Origin: Rhizobium binae
Lineage (GTDB): Bacteria > Pseudomonadota > Alphaproteobacteria > Rhizobiales > Rhizobiaceae
Reading direction: 5' to 3'
Length of the DNA: 64,000 nucleotides
Assembly: GCF_017357225.1 (NCBI RefSeq)
Contig: NZ_CP071604.1
Span: 2,173,001 to 2,237,000, forward strand
The translations under genes and the position numbers were made by a program. Positions 23,653-34,417 of this stretch are shown here, piece after piece. Every line of letters starts with the position of its first letter. The stretch's first letter is position 1. The notes under the pieces were generated by a model. The model ran no database searches and had not been told where the DNA came from. It saw only the letters and a list, made by a program, of their open reading frames with translations.

Positions 23653-24294
23653 TCACCGCGCCGCCCAATTGGCGCCGCGGCGGAAGATCGTCTTCATCTC
23701 GGGAACATCGAACTCCTTGGCCTGGTGGCCGAGCGAGGAGTAGAAGACGCGGCCCTTGCCGTATTTGCGCTTCCAGACGACGGGCATGACGACGCCGTCG
23801 ATCCAGTAGGCGTGCTCGCCGGTGAATTTCGTCGTCGCCAGAACCTCGTTCGAGGGGTCGACATGCATGTAATATTGCTCCGACGTATAGGGGAAATCGG
23901 AAATTCCCTCCATCAGCGGATCGTCCGGCCGGGTGATGTTGACGGTATAGTCGATGATATTGCCGGGATGGGCGACCCACTGGCCGCCGATGATGAACTG
24001 GTAGTCGACCGAGTCACGGAAGGCGTCGCCCGCGCCCCCGTGATAGCCGGCGATGCCGACGCCGCTTTCGATTGCGGCGGCGAGGTTCTTGACCTCTTCC
24101 TTTTCGATCTTCGACATCGTCATGATCGGCACGACGAGGCTGAGATCATGGACCGAAGGGTCGGCAAGCGCCTCGGTGCCGTGTTCGAGGTAGACCTTGA
24201 AACCATCCTCCTCGAGCATGGTCTTGATGATTTCGGCGCATTCCTGCGGCTCGTGTCCGCTCCAGCCACCCCAAACAATCAGTGCTTCACGCAT
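23653..24294 (-). CDS. ThuA domain protein
   Basis: A 213-residue ThuA-like protein of the class I glutamine-amidotransferase-like fold: ALIVWGGWSGHEP at the start, GIAGYHGGAGDAF (near 78-90) and VFYSSLGHQ near 190. ThuA of Sinorhizobium takes part in trehalose/maltitol use together with ThuB. AGGAGG seven bases before the ATG at 24294 selects that start over one two codons upstream. It is 17 bases downstream of a Gfo/Idh/MocA dehydrogenase (ThuB-like partner). The locus has a ROK, not LacI, regulator, so it is not the classical thu locus; the substrate is uncertain. Confidence 0.85.
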   Translation of the reverse strand: MREALIVWGGWSGHEPQECAEIIKTMLEEDGFKVYLEHGTEALADPSVHDLSLVVPIMTMSKIEKEEVKNLAAAIESGVGIAGYHGGAGDAFRDSVDYQFIIGGQWVAHPGNIIDYTVNITRPDDPLMEGISDFPYTSEQYYMHVDPSNEVLATTKFTGEHAYWIDGVVMPVVWKRKYGKGRVFYSSLGHQAKEFDVPEMKTIFRRGANWAAR

Positions 24295-24311
24295 TCTCAT
24301 TCCTCCTCAAA

Positions 24312-25412
24312 TTATTTCGCCAGCCGTCCGTCGACGATGGAATCGGACAAGGGGGCAGGGCGCTCCGCCGCCGTCGTGATCGTCACCGTCCGGCCGGTCT
24401 CCGACGCTGTATGGAAGGCTTCCATGACTTCGAGCACATGCAGCGCCAGGTCGCCATTGGCGCGGTGGGGTCGGTTCGAGCGGATCGCATGCGCCATGTC
24501 GGCGACGCCGAGCGAGCGGAAATTGCCCTCGGCATAGGGCGCCGTGACCGGCTGGTCCTCGAACGCGCCGCCCTTCTTCAGATATTCGACAGGGCCGGCA
24601 AACTTGTTGGGATCCGGGACGACGAGCGTGCCTTCGGTGCCATAGACTTCGAGCGGCACATGCTTATGGCCGGCGACGTCGAAGCTCATGGCGATCTGGA
24701 CGACCGCGCCGTTGGCAAAAGCCATCATGCCGGCGACATGGGTCGGCACATGCACGGGGATGCGCTCGCCGTTGCGCGGTTCACTGGTGATCAGCCGCTC
24801 GGCCCGTGGCGTCGTTGCAAAGCCAGCGACTTGAGCCACCGGCCCGAGAAGATTGACGAGATCGGTGATGTAATAGGGGCCCATGTCGAGCATCGGCCCG
24901 CCGCCGACCTCGTAGTAGAAGGCCGGGTTGGGATGCCAGCGCTCATGGCCCGGGCACATGAAGCTCGCCGAACCGCCGACCGGCTGGCCGATGACGCCCT
25001 GGTCGATCAGGGATCGCGCCGTCTGATGCCCGCCGCCGAGGAAGGTGTCAGGGGCGGCGCCGATGCGCAGATTGCGGGCACGCGCCGCCTCGGCCAATTT
25101 TTTCCCTTCCGCGAAATTAATCCCGAGCGGCTTTTCCGAATAGGTGTGCTTGCCGGCCTCGAGCGCCTGCAATGCAACGGCGACATGGGCTTTCGGGATC
25201 GTCAGGTTGACGATGATCTCAACCTTGGGATCGGCGAAAAGCTCTTCGACCGTCCTGGCGGGAACATTGAATTCGCGCGCCTTGGCCTCTGCCAGTTCCC
25301 GATTGAGGTCGGCGACGCCGCGGATGTCGAGAATGGGAAAGGATGCCATCGCCTTGAGATAGGCGCCCGAAATATTACCGCATCCGATGATGCCGATACC
25401 GACTCTCTCCAT
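24312..25412 (-). CDS. Gfo/Idh/MocA family oxidoreductase
   Basis: A 366-residue NAD(P)-dependent sugar dehydrogenase. The Rossmann motif VGIGIIGCGNISGAYL is at residues 3-18, and EKPLGIN near residue 95 holds the catalytic Lys-Pro of the family. The C-terminal half is the GFO_IDH_MocA alpha/beta domain. GGAGG five bases before the ATG fixes the start. It lies between the ROK repressor and ThuA, all in one direction, and probably oxidises the sugar imported by the divergent CUT1 system (3-keto-sugar chemistry is typical of ThuAB). The exact substrate is unknown. Confidence 0.87.
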   Translation of the reverse strand: MERVGIGIIGCGNISGAYLKAMASFPILDIRGVADLNRELAEAKAREFNVPARTVEELFADPKVEIIVNLTIPKAHVAVALQALEAGKHTYSEKPLGINFAEGKKLAEAARARNLRIGAAPDTFLGGGHQTARSLIDQGVIGQPVGGSASFMCPGHERWHPNPAFYYEVGGGPMLDMGPYYITDLVNLLGPVAQVAGFATTPRAERLITSEPRNGERIPVHVPTHVAGMMAFANGAVVQIAMSFDVAGHKHVPLEVYGTEGTLVVPDPNKFAGPVEYLKKGGAFEDQPVTAPYAEGNFRSLGVADMAHAIRSNRPHRANGDLALHVLEVMEAFHTASETGRTVTITTAAERPAPLSDSIVDGRLAK

Positions 25413-25446
25413 GAATTCCTCCATTGATCTTGATTTGTGACGCCCG

Positions 25447-26646
25447 TCAGAGCGCCGGCCCCGTGGTGCTCCAGGGCGATTCGTAGAGCTCGTAGAGCGC
25501 CACCGCGGCCGCACCTTGCGCCCAGAAATCATCGCTCGAATCGTCAAAGACGAGTTCGCTGACCCCCTTCAGCGAGGGCGGAATGGCGAGCGCATAGGCA
25601 TCGCGCAGGCTGTTCAAGAAGGGTTCGCCGAGCGCGAGACTCGATCCGACCAGGATGACGCGCGGCGGCGCAAACAGCGTGACGATATTGGCGATGGTCA
25701 ATCCGACAGCCTCGCCGGCGCGGACGGCAGCGCCGATCAACCGGTCGTCATCCGCCTTGATCAGGGCCTGCGCATGAGCCATGCCGCGCCCGAGCCGAAT
25801 CGCTTCGGCAAAACGCCCATCGGCCTGCTGTTCGCCGAGGATGGCGCTTTCACCGGCCTGGCTGAAGAGCCGCACCACGCCGTTCGGCCCCATGCCGAGC
25901 ACGAGGTCGCCGAGATTGTGGCTGAGGCCGCCGGCGCCGCGAAACAGGCTGTTGCCGTGCAGCACGCCGAGGCCTAGCGTCTGCTCCAATGAAATCAACA
26001 CCATATCTTCGAGATCGCGCGCTTTGCCGAACCAGTGATGGCCAAGCGTGATGGCATGCGCGTCACTTTCAACGATGGTCGGCGTCGACAGCCGCGTTGA
26101 CATCTCGGCGGCGAAATCGACATTGGTGTCGCGGAAGATCGGGCTGCTTCTTATGTAGCCGGTGCGGTGCTCGATGACGCCGGGAAAGCCGAGGCAGACG
26201 CTGTCGACATCTTCGAGCGACAGTCCGGCATCGACGACGCAGCGTCGCACACCGTCCTCGACGAGATCGGCAATCACGCCGATCGGCTGCCGGTCGATGC
26301 GAATCGGCAGGGTGAGCTTCGACAGCACATCGCCGCGGAAATTGGTGACGACGAAGACCATGCGGTTGGCGGCGATCTTGGCACCGACCACGCGAGCCGC
26401 ATCGGGATTGAGTTCCAGCGCCACGCGTGGCCTGCCGCGCACCGCCTCATTGCGGATATCGCCTTCGTGACGCGGCAGGATCAGCCCGTCGTCGAGCAGC
26501 GAGGCGGTAATGGCCGAAACGGTGGTGGTGGAAAGCTCGGTCCGCTCGCTGATCTCGATGCGCGAGATCGGGCCATGCCGCCGGACGGTATCGAGCACGT
26601 TCAAGCGGTTGATCGCGCGCATCAATTCTGGGTCTGCAGTCTTCAT
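25447..26646 (-). CDS. ROK family transcriptional regulator
   Basis: A 399-residue repressor of NagC/XylR type. Residues about 20-70 form a MarR-like winged helix (RRHGPISRIEISERTELSTTTVSAI). The rest is a ROK sugar-kinase-like domain, with SLEQTLGLGVLHGNSLFRGAGGLSHNLGDLVLG in its centre. The usual zinc-binding Cys cluster of glucokinase-like ROK proteins is absent. It starts 200 bases from the divergent importer binding-protein gene and likely represses both units until the sugar is present. The start at 26646 lacks a strong ribosome site. Confidence 0.87.
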   Translation of the reverse strand: MKTADPELMRAINRLNVLDTVRRHGPISRIEISERTELSTTTVSAITASLLDDGLILPRHEGDIRNEAVRGRPRVALELNPDAARVVGAKIAANRMVFVVTNFRGDVLSKLTLPIRIDRQPIGVIADLVEDGVRRCVVDAGLSLEDVDSVCLGFPGVIEHRTGYIRSSPIFRDTNVDFAAEMSTRLSTPTIVESDAHAITLGHHWFGKARDLEDMVLISLEQTLGLGVLHGNSLFRGAGGLSHNLGDLVLGMGPNGVVRLFSQAGESAILGEQQADGRFAEAIRLGRGMAHAQALIKADDDRLIGAAVRAGEAVGLTIANIVTLFAPPRVILVGSSLALGEPFLNSLRDAYALAIPPSLKGVSELVFDDSSDDFWAQGAAAVALYELYESPWSTTGPAL

Positions 26647-26767
26647 GAAAATCAGCCGGCAGTCGTTTCGTTGGGCGGAAGCCAATATTTTTAACGGGTT
26701 ACGAAATAAATAGCAGGCAATTCCGGGGGCGTGTCAAGCGCATTTGATAAAAATATGGGCAATCGGG

Positions 26768-26796
26768 TTGACATCGGGCAAAAGCTCCGCTGAATT
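26768..26796 (+). promoter_or_regulatory. candidate sigma-70 promoter for the CUT1 operon
   Basis: TTGACA (26768-26773), 17 bases, then TGAATT (26791-26796), 50 bases before the binding-protein start. The -35 matches the consensus and the -10 is weak. An imperfect TAAC-GG-GTTA dyad near 26690-26700 may be the ROK operator. Confidence 0.4.
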
Positions 26797-26845
26797 ATTC
26801 CGCATCGGGGAAAAAGTATGAGGATGGTCCCCTGGGAGGAAAATC

Positions 26846-28150
26846 ATGAATTTTATGCTGAAGAACGCCACTTTCGGCGGTAGCCGTTTCGTATCTCTGG
26901 CGGCGGCAGCCGGCATGTTGTTGGCAGGAGCCGGCGCTGCTTCTGCGACGACGGTGGTCAAATGGCTGCATCTCGAGCTCGACCCGAAAAACGTCGCGGT
27001 CTGGGAGGACATCGCCAAGAAATACGAAGCCCAGCATCCCGACGTCGATATCCAGATGCAGTTTCTCGAAAACGAGGCCTTCAAGGCCAAGCTTCCCACC
27101 TTGCTGCAGTCCGACGACGTGCCGGATTTCTTTTACAGCTGGGGTGGCGGCGTCTTGAAGCAGCAGTCCGAGACAGGCGCGCTTCAGGATGTGACCGCAG
27201 CCCTCGATGCCGATGGCGGCAAGCTGCGTAAAGCCTATACCCCGGCCTCGGTCGACGGCCTGACCTTCGACGGCAAGACCTGGGCTATTCCTTATAAGGT
27301 CGGCCTGGTCAGCTTTTTCTACAACAAGGCGCTGTTTGCAAAGGCGGGCGTCAAGGCCGAGGACATCAAGACCTGGGCTGATTTTCTCGCCGCGGTGAAG
27401 AAGATCAAGGCGGCCGGCATCGTACCGATCGCCGGCGGCGGCGGCGAGAAATGGCCGATCCATTTCTACTGGAGCTATCTCGTCATGCGCGAAGGCGGCC
27501 AAAAGGTCTTCGAAGCAGCCAAGAACGGCGAGGGCGAAGGGTTCCTCGACCCGGCGGTCATCAAGGCCGGCGACGATCTCGCCGAGCTCGGCAAGCTCGA
27601 GCCTTTCCAGCCCGGCTATCTCGGCGCTACCTGGCCGCAGACGCTCGGCGTCTTCGGCGACGGCAAGGCGGCGATGATCCTCGGCTTTGAAAGCACCGAA
27701 GCCAACCAGCGCAAGAATGCCGGCGACGGCAAAGGGCTTTCGTCCGACAATATCGGCCGTTTCGTTTTCCCGACGGTCGAAGGCGGCGCCGGCAAGCCGA
27801 CGGATACGCTCGGCGGTCTGAACGGCTGGGCCGTTACCAAGAAGGCCTCCAAGGAGGCGATCGATTTCCTCGCCTTCCTGACGAATGCCGAGAATGAGCG
27901 GGCGATGGCCAAGGCCGGCATGTTGCTTCCCGTTGCCGTCGGCGCGGATGACGGCGTCGTCAATCCGCTGCTAGCCGAATCGGGCAAGCAGCTTGCCGGT
28001 TCGACCTGGCATCAGAACTTCTTCGACCAGGATCTTGGTGCTGCCGTCGGCCGTGTCGTCAACGACGTCTCGGTGGAAATCGTCTCCGGCCAGATGAATT
28101 CCAAGGACGGCGCCCAGATGATCCAGGACGCTTTCGAGCTGGAACAATAA
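26846..28150 (+). CDS. CUT1 sugar ABC transporter, substrate-binding protein
   Basis: A 434-residue precursor. The signal peptide is about 34 residues, ending AGAASATTV. The mature part is a family 1 extracellular solute-binding protein (VVKWLHLELDPKNVAVWEDIAKKYEAQHPDV; later GLNGWAVTKKASKEAIDFLAFL). It binds an oligosaccharide or sugar in the periplasm for the permeases that follow. GGGAGG before the ATG fixes the start. It is first in a four-gene plus-strand operon, divergent from the ROK/Gfo/ThuA genes. The ligand cannot be read from sequence. Confidence 0.9.
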   Translation: MNFMLKNATFGGSRFVSLAAAAGMLLAGAGAASATTVVKWLHLELDPKNVAVWEDIAKKYEAQHPDVDIQMQFLENEAFKAKLPTLLQSDDVPDFFYSWGGGVLKQQSETGALQDVTAALDADGGKLRKAYTPASVDGLTFDGKTWAIPYKVGLVSFFYNKALFAKAGVKAEDIKTWADFLAAVKKIKAAGIVPIAGGGGEKWPIHFYWSYLVMREGGQKVFEAAKNGEGEGFLDPAVIKAGDDLAELGKLEPFQPGYLGATWPQTLGVFGDGKAAMILGFESTEANQRKNAGDGKGLSSDNIGRFVFPTVEGGAGKPTDTLGGLNGWAVTKKASKEAIDFLAFLTNAENERAMAKAGMLLPVAVGADDGVVNPLLAESGKQLAGSTWHQNFFDQDLGAAVGRVVNDVSVEIVSGQMNSKDGAQMIQDAFELEQ

Positions 28151-28169
28151 CAGCGTCCGCACAGCCTAA

Positions 28170-28198
28170 CCGGCGCCCCCGATCAAGCGGAGCGCCGG
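28170..28198. other. intercistronic hairpin after the binding-protein gene
   Basis: CCGGCGC and GCGCCGG form a 7-bp stem with a 15-base loop in the 78-base gap between the binding-protein and first permease genes. It likely stabilises the upstream message. Confidence 0.45.
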
Positions 28199-28228
28199 CA
28201 TTGCTGCCGACGAACGAAAGCAGGATCC

Positions 28229-29167
28229 ATGGCCAATATTTCAGTCCCCTCGATGACAGCGGCCGCAAGGCCGGCAAGACGAGCCGCAAACCGGAAAAGC
28301 TCGGTCGCCCACGACCGGCTGGCGGTGCTGTTGCTGTTTTTGCCGCCGGCGCTGCTGCTGTTCACGCTCTTCGTCATCATGCCGATGGGCGAGGCGGCCT
28401 GGTACAGCCTCTACAAATGGAACGGCTACGGCACGCCGGCCGAGTTCATCGCCCTGCGCAATTTCCAGGTACTGTTCCGCAACGCGGCCTTCACCCAGGC
28501 GCTGGTCAATAATGGCCTGATCATCGTCATCTCGATCTGCATCCAGGTGCCGCTCGCCATCTGGCTTGCGACCATGCTCGCCCACCGCATTCCCGGTGTC
28601 GTCACCTACCGCCTGATCTTCTTCCTGCCCTATGTGCTGGCGGACGTCGCAGCCGGCCTGATCTGGCGCTTCGTCTATGACGGCGATTACGGTCTGTTTG
28701 CCGCCATTTCCAATTTCTTCGGCTTCGCCAATCCTTATGTGCTCGCCGACAAGGATCTAGCGATCTACGCCGTGCTCGGCGTCATCGTTTGGAAATATTT
28801 CGGCTTTCACATGATGCTGTTCATCGCCGGCCTGCAATCGGTCGACAAGAGCGTGCTGGAAGCGGCCGAAATCGACGGCGCCACCGGCTGGCAGAAATTC
28901 CGTTACGTCACGCTGCCGCTGCTCGGCTCGACCTTGCGCCTGTCGATCTTCTTTGCGGTCGTCGGCTCGCTGCAGCTCTTCGACATGATCATGCCGCTGA
29001 CCGGCGGCGGACCATCCAATTCGACGCAGACGATGGTCACCTTCCTCTACACCTATGGCGTCATGCGCATGCAGGTCGGCTTGGGCAGCGCCGTCGGCGT
29101 CGTGCTCTTCATCATCTGCGTGACGCTCGCCTTCGGTTACAAAAGGATCTTCATGCGCCATGACTGA
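28229..29167 (+). CDS. CUT1 sugar ABC permease 1 (MalF type)
   Basis: A 312-residue inner-membrane permease with six predicted helices after a basic N-terminus of about 30 residues. The EAA loop is visible near residues 205-230 (SVLEAAEIDGATGWQKFRYVTLPLL). It pairs with the next gene, which overlaps its end by eight bases. AGGA before the ATG supports the start. Confidence 0.9.
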   Translation: MANISVPSMTAAARPARRAANRKSSVAHDRLAVLLLFLPPALLLFTLFVIMPMGEAAWYSLYKWNGYGTPAEFIALRNFQVLFRNAAFTQALVNNGLIIVISICIQVPLAIWLATMLAHRIPGVVTYRLIFFLPYVLADVAAGLIWRFVYDGDYGLFAAISNFFGFANPYVLADKDLAIYAVLGVIVWKYFGFHMMLFIAGLQSVDKSVLEAAEIDGATGWQKFRYVTLPLLGSTLRLSIFFAVVGSLQLFDMIMPLTGGGPSNSTQTMVTFLYTYGVMRMQVGLGSAVGVVLFIICVTLAFGYKRIFMRHD

Positions 29168-30008
29168 TATGAGCTCCTCCATCCGCATGCGCGCGTCGAC
29201 CCGCATCTATCTCTACGTGTCATTGAGCCTGATCGCCGCCATCGTGCTGATCCCGCTGCTGACGACGGCGCTCGGCGGCTTCAAGACGCTGGGCGACCTG
29301 CGCACCAATCCCTTCGGGCTGCCAACAGAGTGGCAATGGACGAATTATACCGACATCCTCTTCGGCGAGCGCTACTGGCTGCAGATCGGCAATTCGCTTG
29401 TCATCGCAGCGCTGACCGTGCTGCTGACGCTGATCGTCTCGTCCATGGCGGCCTTCGCCTTTGCGCATGTGCGCTTCTTCGGCTCATCCTTCCTGCTCAA
29501 CTATTTCCTGCTCGGCCTGATGTTTCCGGCAGCGACTGCGATCCTGCCGCTCTTCATCCGCATCCGCGATCTCGGCCTCCTGAATACCTACTGGGGCGTG
29601 GTGCTGCCGCAGGTGGCCTTCGGCCTCGGCATGAGCATTCTTTTGTTCCGGAATTATTTCCGCAACCTCCCGGAAGAATTGTTTCAGGCGGCCTTTGTCG
29701 ATGGCTGCGGTTACCTCAGGTTCTTCTGGCACGTGTCGCTGCCACTGTCCCGGCCGATCGTCGCGACCGTCAGCATCATCTCCTTCGTCGGCAGCTGGAA
29801 CAGCTACATCCTGCCGCTGATCATGCTGAACTCTGAATCGAAATATCCCTGGCCGCTCGGCATCATGGTCTATCGCGGCGAATACGGCACGGAATGGCAA
29901 TTGGTGCTGGCCTTCATCACGCTGACCATCCTGCCGACGATCATCGTATTCTTCGTCGCCCAGCGGCACATCATCGCCGGCCTGACCGCCGGCGCCGTCA
30001 AGTCCTGA
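29160..30008 (+). CDS. CUT1 sugar ABC permease 2 (MalG type)
   Basis: A 282-residue inner-membrane permease with six predicted helices and the EAA loop ([29 protein letters not shown], near residues 175-205). The start overlaps the previous gene by eight bases; an alternative Met three codons later is possible. It forms the channel with the preceding permease. Confidence 0.9.
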   Translation: MTDMSSSIRMRASTRIYLYVSLSLIAAIVLIPLLTTALGGFKTLGDLRTNPFGLPTEWQWTNYTDILFGERYWLQIGNSLVIAALTVLLTLIVSSMAAFAFAHVRFFGSSFLLNYFLLGLMFPAATAILPLFIRIRDLGLLNTYWGVVLPQVAFGLGMSILLFRNYFRNLPEELFQAAFVDGCGYLRFFWHVSLPLSRPIVATVSIISFVGSWNSYILPLIMLNSESKYPWPLGIMVYRGEYGTEWQLVLAFITLTILPTIIVFFVAQRHIIAGLTAGAVKS

Positions 30009-30031
30009 GCCGACCCATTGGAGCTGCAATC

Positions 30032-31105
<1,074 letters not shown>

Positions 31106-31132
31106 GCGAGGATTAGTCTGCAGGGGAACGGA

Positions 31133-31174
31133 GAGGGTGCGGCGCACCCTCTTCTCCCCGAGGGGAGAAGAGGG
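31133..31174. repeat. GC-rich intergenic palindrome with two exclusive hairpins
   Basis: GAGGGTGC-GGC-GCACCCTC (31133-31151) overlaps CCCTCTTCTCCCC-GA-GGGGAGAAGAGGG (31147-31174). The two stems share CCCTC and cannot form at once. The second is similar to the palindrome at 23566. It lies between the convergent ATPase and KdgD genes and may terminate both. Confidence 0.6.
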
Positions 31175-31215
31175 AACCGAGAGGGCGCAGCCGGCATTCG
31201 TGCGGTCCCCCGCGA

Positions 31216-32178
<963 letters not shown>

Positions 32179-33153
32179 TCAGGCGCTCTCGAGTACTTGC
32201 AGGAGTGCCGCGATATAGCCGTAGCAGAAGGCGAATGCGGTGGCGGAAGGGTCCCGGCCGCTGACGGTCGGCACATGGTCGGGCATCAGCATGTATTTGA
32301 AGCCGACTTCCTTGTAGATCCTGGCCGAGCGGACCATGTCCATGTCGCCTTCGTCGGGGAAGGTTTCCACGAAGGAAAGCTTGCCGCCGCGAATATTGCG
32401 GAAGTGGACGTTGAAGATCTTGTCGCGCTGACCAAACCAGCGAATGACGTCGTCGATCTCCTCGCCGGGGTTTTCGAGCATCTCGCCGATCGATCCCTGG
32501 CAGAAATTGAGGCCGTGATAGGGATTTTCACGCATCAGCACGAACTTCTTCAGGCCTTCTACCGTGCCGAGCACCCGCGTGACGCCACGATAGCCGGGCG
32601 GCGTATAGGGATCGTGCGGATGGCAGGCGAGTCGGACGCGATTGCTTTCGGCGACCGGCACGACACGTTCGAGGAAATAATCGATGCGTTCCCAGTTCTC
32701 ATCTTCGGACAAGACGCCGGCAAGACCGGGTGCGGCCTGCTGATCCGTCTTGTCCCAGCGGAAGCTGGCGTTCATCGAGCCGCCGCGTCCCGGTTCATCC
32801 GGCGTGCGGGGAATACCGATCAGATTGAGATTATACTTGACCGCCGGAATGCCGGCCTTCGCGACATTCTCGATCATCTGGCAGACGGCGTCGATCTGCC
32901 GGTCGCGATCGGGGCCGGCGAGCAGAATATCGGGATAGGACGCCTTCTCGATCGGCTGCGAGGGCAGAGGCAGCTGGATCATGTCGAGGATCAGGCCGAA
33001 GCTTTCGACCTTGTCGCGATGGCGCTCGATGTCGGCAAGCGTCCAGCTGCTCGGCTTGCCCGGCGGGTCAGCGCTGATATGCTTGACGCCCAATTGCGCG
33101 AAGATCCGATAATCGTCATCGTCGCGCGCCGCCACCTGTGTTCCCAGATACAT
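32179..33153 (-). CDS. uxuA: mannonate dehydratase
   Basis: A 324-residue TIM-barrel dehydratase of the UxuA family: VKYNLNLIGIPRTP (near residues 105-120), ACHPHDPYTP (metal His), FCQGSIGEM (Cys), NVHFRNIRGG (His and Arg) and MLMPDHVPTVSGRD (Asp/His). It removes water from D-mannonate to give 2-keto-3-deoxygluconate. GGAGAG seven bases before the ATG at 33153 fixes the start. It lies between gntR and kdgD in one direction. A site sharing 11 bases with one upstream of the ABC scar lies 20 bases before its start. Confidence 0.88.
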   Translation of the reverse strand: MYLGTQVAARDDDDYRIFAQLGVKHISADPPGKPSSWTLADIERHRDKVESFGLILDMIQLPLPSQPIEKASYPDILLAGPDRDRQIDAVCQMIENVAKAGIPAVKYNLNLIGIPRTPDEPGRGGSMNASFRWDKTDQQAAPGLAGVLSEDENWERIDYFLERVVPVAESNRVRLACHPHDPYTPPGYRGVTRVLGTVEGLKKFVLMRENPYHGLNFCQGSIGEMLENPGEEIDDVIRWFGQRDKIFNVHFRNIRGGKLSFVETFPDEGDMDMVRSARIYKEVGFKYMLMPDHVPTVSGRDPSATAFAFCYGYIAALLQVLESA

Positions 33154-33174
33154 CAGAGAGCTCTCCAATCAACA

Positions 33175-33194
33175 ATGTCATATGACATAATATG
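33175..33194. promoter_or_regulatory. GntR operator candidate A
   Basis: ATGTCATATGACAT is a perfect 14-bp palindrome (33175-33188). Reading on, GACATAATATG (33184-33194) is identical to eleven bases at 34016-34026 upstream of the divergent gene. It lies 22 bases before the uxuA start, a good place for a repressor. Confidence 0.6.
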
Positions 33195-33215
33195 AATTTC
33201 GGAGGGTGTCGAGCC

Positions 33216-33926
33216 CTATTGCTGCTCGGCAAGCATCCGATAGCGCCTTTGGCTCGCCATCAGATGGGCGCGCATCGCCTGCCGGGCGCGATCAGGATCC
33301 TGATCGGCGATCGCCGAGAGGATCTCCACATGTTCGGCATGGACCTTTTGCAGGTAGTCGCGGTCATTGGCTTCGGGCAGCGTCGGAAACTGGCCGCGCG
33401 GGATGGCGCGGGGGCCGAAATGGCGCAGCACATCGACATAGAACCGGTTGTTGGTGGCGGCGGCGATCGCCATGTGAAAGGCATAGTCCGCCTCGACGGT
33501 TTGCTGGCCGCTCTCGATGAGCTGCGCCATTCTGCGGTTGGCCTCGCGGATCGCCGCCTCCTGCTCGGCGGTGCGGCGATAGGCGGCAATCGCCGCCGCT
33601 TCGCCCTCGGTCGCCATGCGAAACTCCAGCAATTCAAGGGTTTCCGGGATGCTTTTGATCTCCACCGGCGTCAATGACATCGACGAATGAACCTTCGGAT
33701 CCGCGACGAAAACGCCTTTGCCCTGGATCGGTCGGACGAAGCCCGCCGCCCTTAGATCCGCGATGGCCTCGCGCACCACGGTGCGGCTGACGCCGAAGGT
33801 CGATTCGAGCTGCGGTTCGGTCGGCAGCTGGTCGCCGACGAGCAATTTGCCCGCCTCGATTTGCGCTCGCAGCTCATCGATGACCTGCTGCGCCAGTCTT
33901 TGCCGCCCACGGCCGAGTGTCGTCAT
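33216..33926 (-). CDS. GntR/FadR family regulator (FCD domain)
   Basis: A 236-residue regulator. Residues about 8-75 form the winged helix (LRAQIEAGKLLVGDQLPTEPQLESTFGVSRTVVREAIADLRAAGFV). Residues about 95-225 form the all-helical FCD domain with metal/ligand His residues (DYAFHMAIAAATNN; HAEHVEIL). UxuR/ExuR/LldR relatives sense hexuronates or small acids. It precedes uxuA-kdgD in the same direction and is divergent from the broken importer gene. Matching GACATA sites occur in both promoter regions, so it likely controls itself, uxuA-kdgD and, once, the importer. Confidence 0.88.
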   Translation of the reverse strand: MTTLGRGRQRLAQQVIDELRAQIEAGKLLVGDQLPTEPQLESTFGVSRTVVREAIADLRAAGFVRPIQGKGVFVADPKVHSSMSLTPVEIKSIPETLELLEFRMATEGEAAAIAAYRRTAEQEAAIREANRRMAQLIESGQQTVEADYAFHMAIAAATNNRFYVDVLRHFGPRAIPRGQFPTLPEANDRDYLQKVHAEHVEILSAIADQDPDRARQAMRAHLMASQRRYRMLAEQQ

Positions 33927-34004
33927 TCTTTGTTCCCCAGTTCCTTTGCCTCAAGTCTTCCGCACGGCTTGCAAATCGTTTTCGACTTCTAAAAATCATA
34001 ATAC

Positions 34005-34028
34005 GACATACGGACGACATAATATGTC
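34005..34028. promoter_or_regulatory. GntR operator candidate B
   Basis: GACATA occurs at 34005-34010 and 34016-34021, 11 bases (one helical turn) apart. The second is part of GACATA-A-TATGTC, a 13-base dyad (34016-34028). GACATAATATG is shared exactly with site A at 33184. It lies between gntR and the ABC fusion remnant. Confidence 0.55.
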
Positions 34029-34056
34029 TATTATAGTAATCCAGGCAGGAGTGACA

Positions 34057-34389
34057 ATGAAGCATTTTTCTAAAGGCCTGTTCGTCGGCGCCGTCATCGG
34101 CGCGCTGACGATCGCTGCGCCGCTCTCACACGCCGCCACACCCAGGGATCAGCTGGTGATCGGCACATCGCTGGCCCAGGTCCTGTCGCTCGATCCGCAT
34201 CAGGCGACCGAAGGCAAGGCAGTCGAGATCATGTCGAACCTCGCGGTCATCGCCCATATGTGCGACCGGGTGCTGATCATGAAGAACGGCGTCTTCGTCG
34301 ACGAACTCACCAAGGCGGATCTCCAGGCCGGCATCACGCATGATGCCTATGCGCGTGAGCTGTTCGAGGCGAGCTTCATGGAAGCATGA
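34057..34389 (+). pseudogene. fusion remnant: start of peptide-type binding protein joined to end of peptide-type ATPase
   Basis: A 110-residue open frame with two unrelated parts. Residues 1-62 are the start of a DppA/OppA-like periplasmic binding protein: a signal peptide (MKHFSKGLFVGAVIGALTIA, ending SHAA), then DQLVIGTSLAQVLSLDPHQATEGKAVEIMSNL. From residue 63 the frame reads AVIAHMCDRVLIMKNGVFVDE and ends ELFEASFMEA. That is the post-Walker-B tail of a DppD/F-like ATPase (normally after SHDL). A normal operon of this kind has the rest of the binding protein, two permeases and one or two ATPases in between. The simplest reading is a single in-frame deletion. A good ribosome site (CAGGAG) remains, so a short exported protein may still be made. 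Confidence 0.8.
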
Positions 34390-34417
34390 AAGGCGGCGCC
34401 GAGAAGGGAACCGGACG

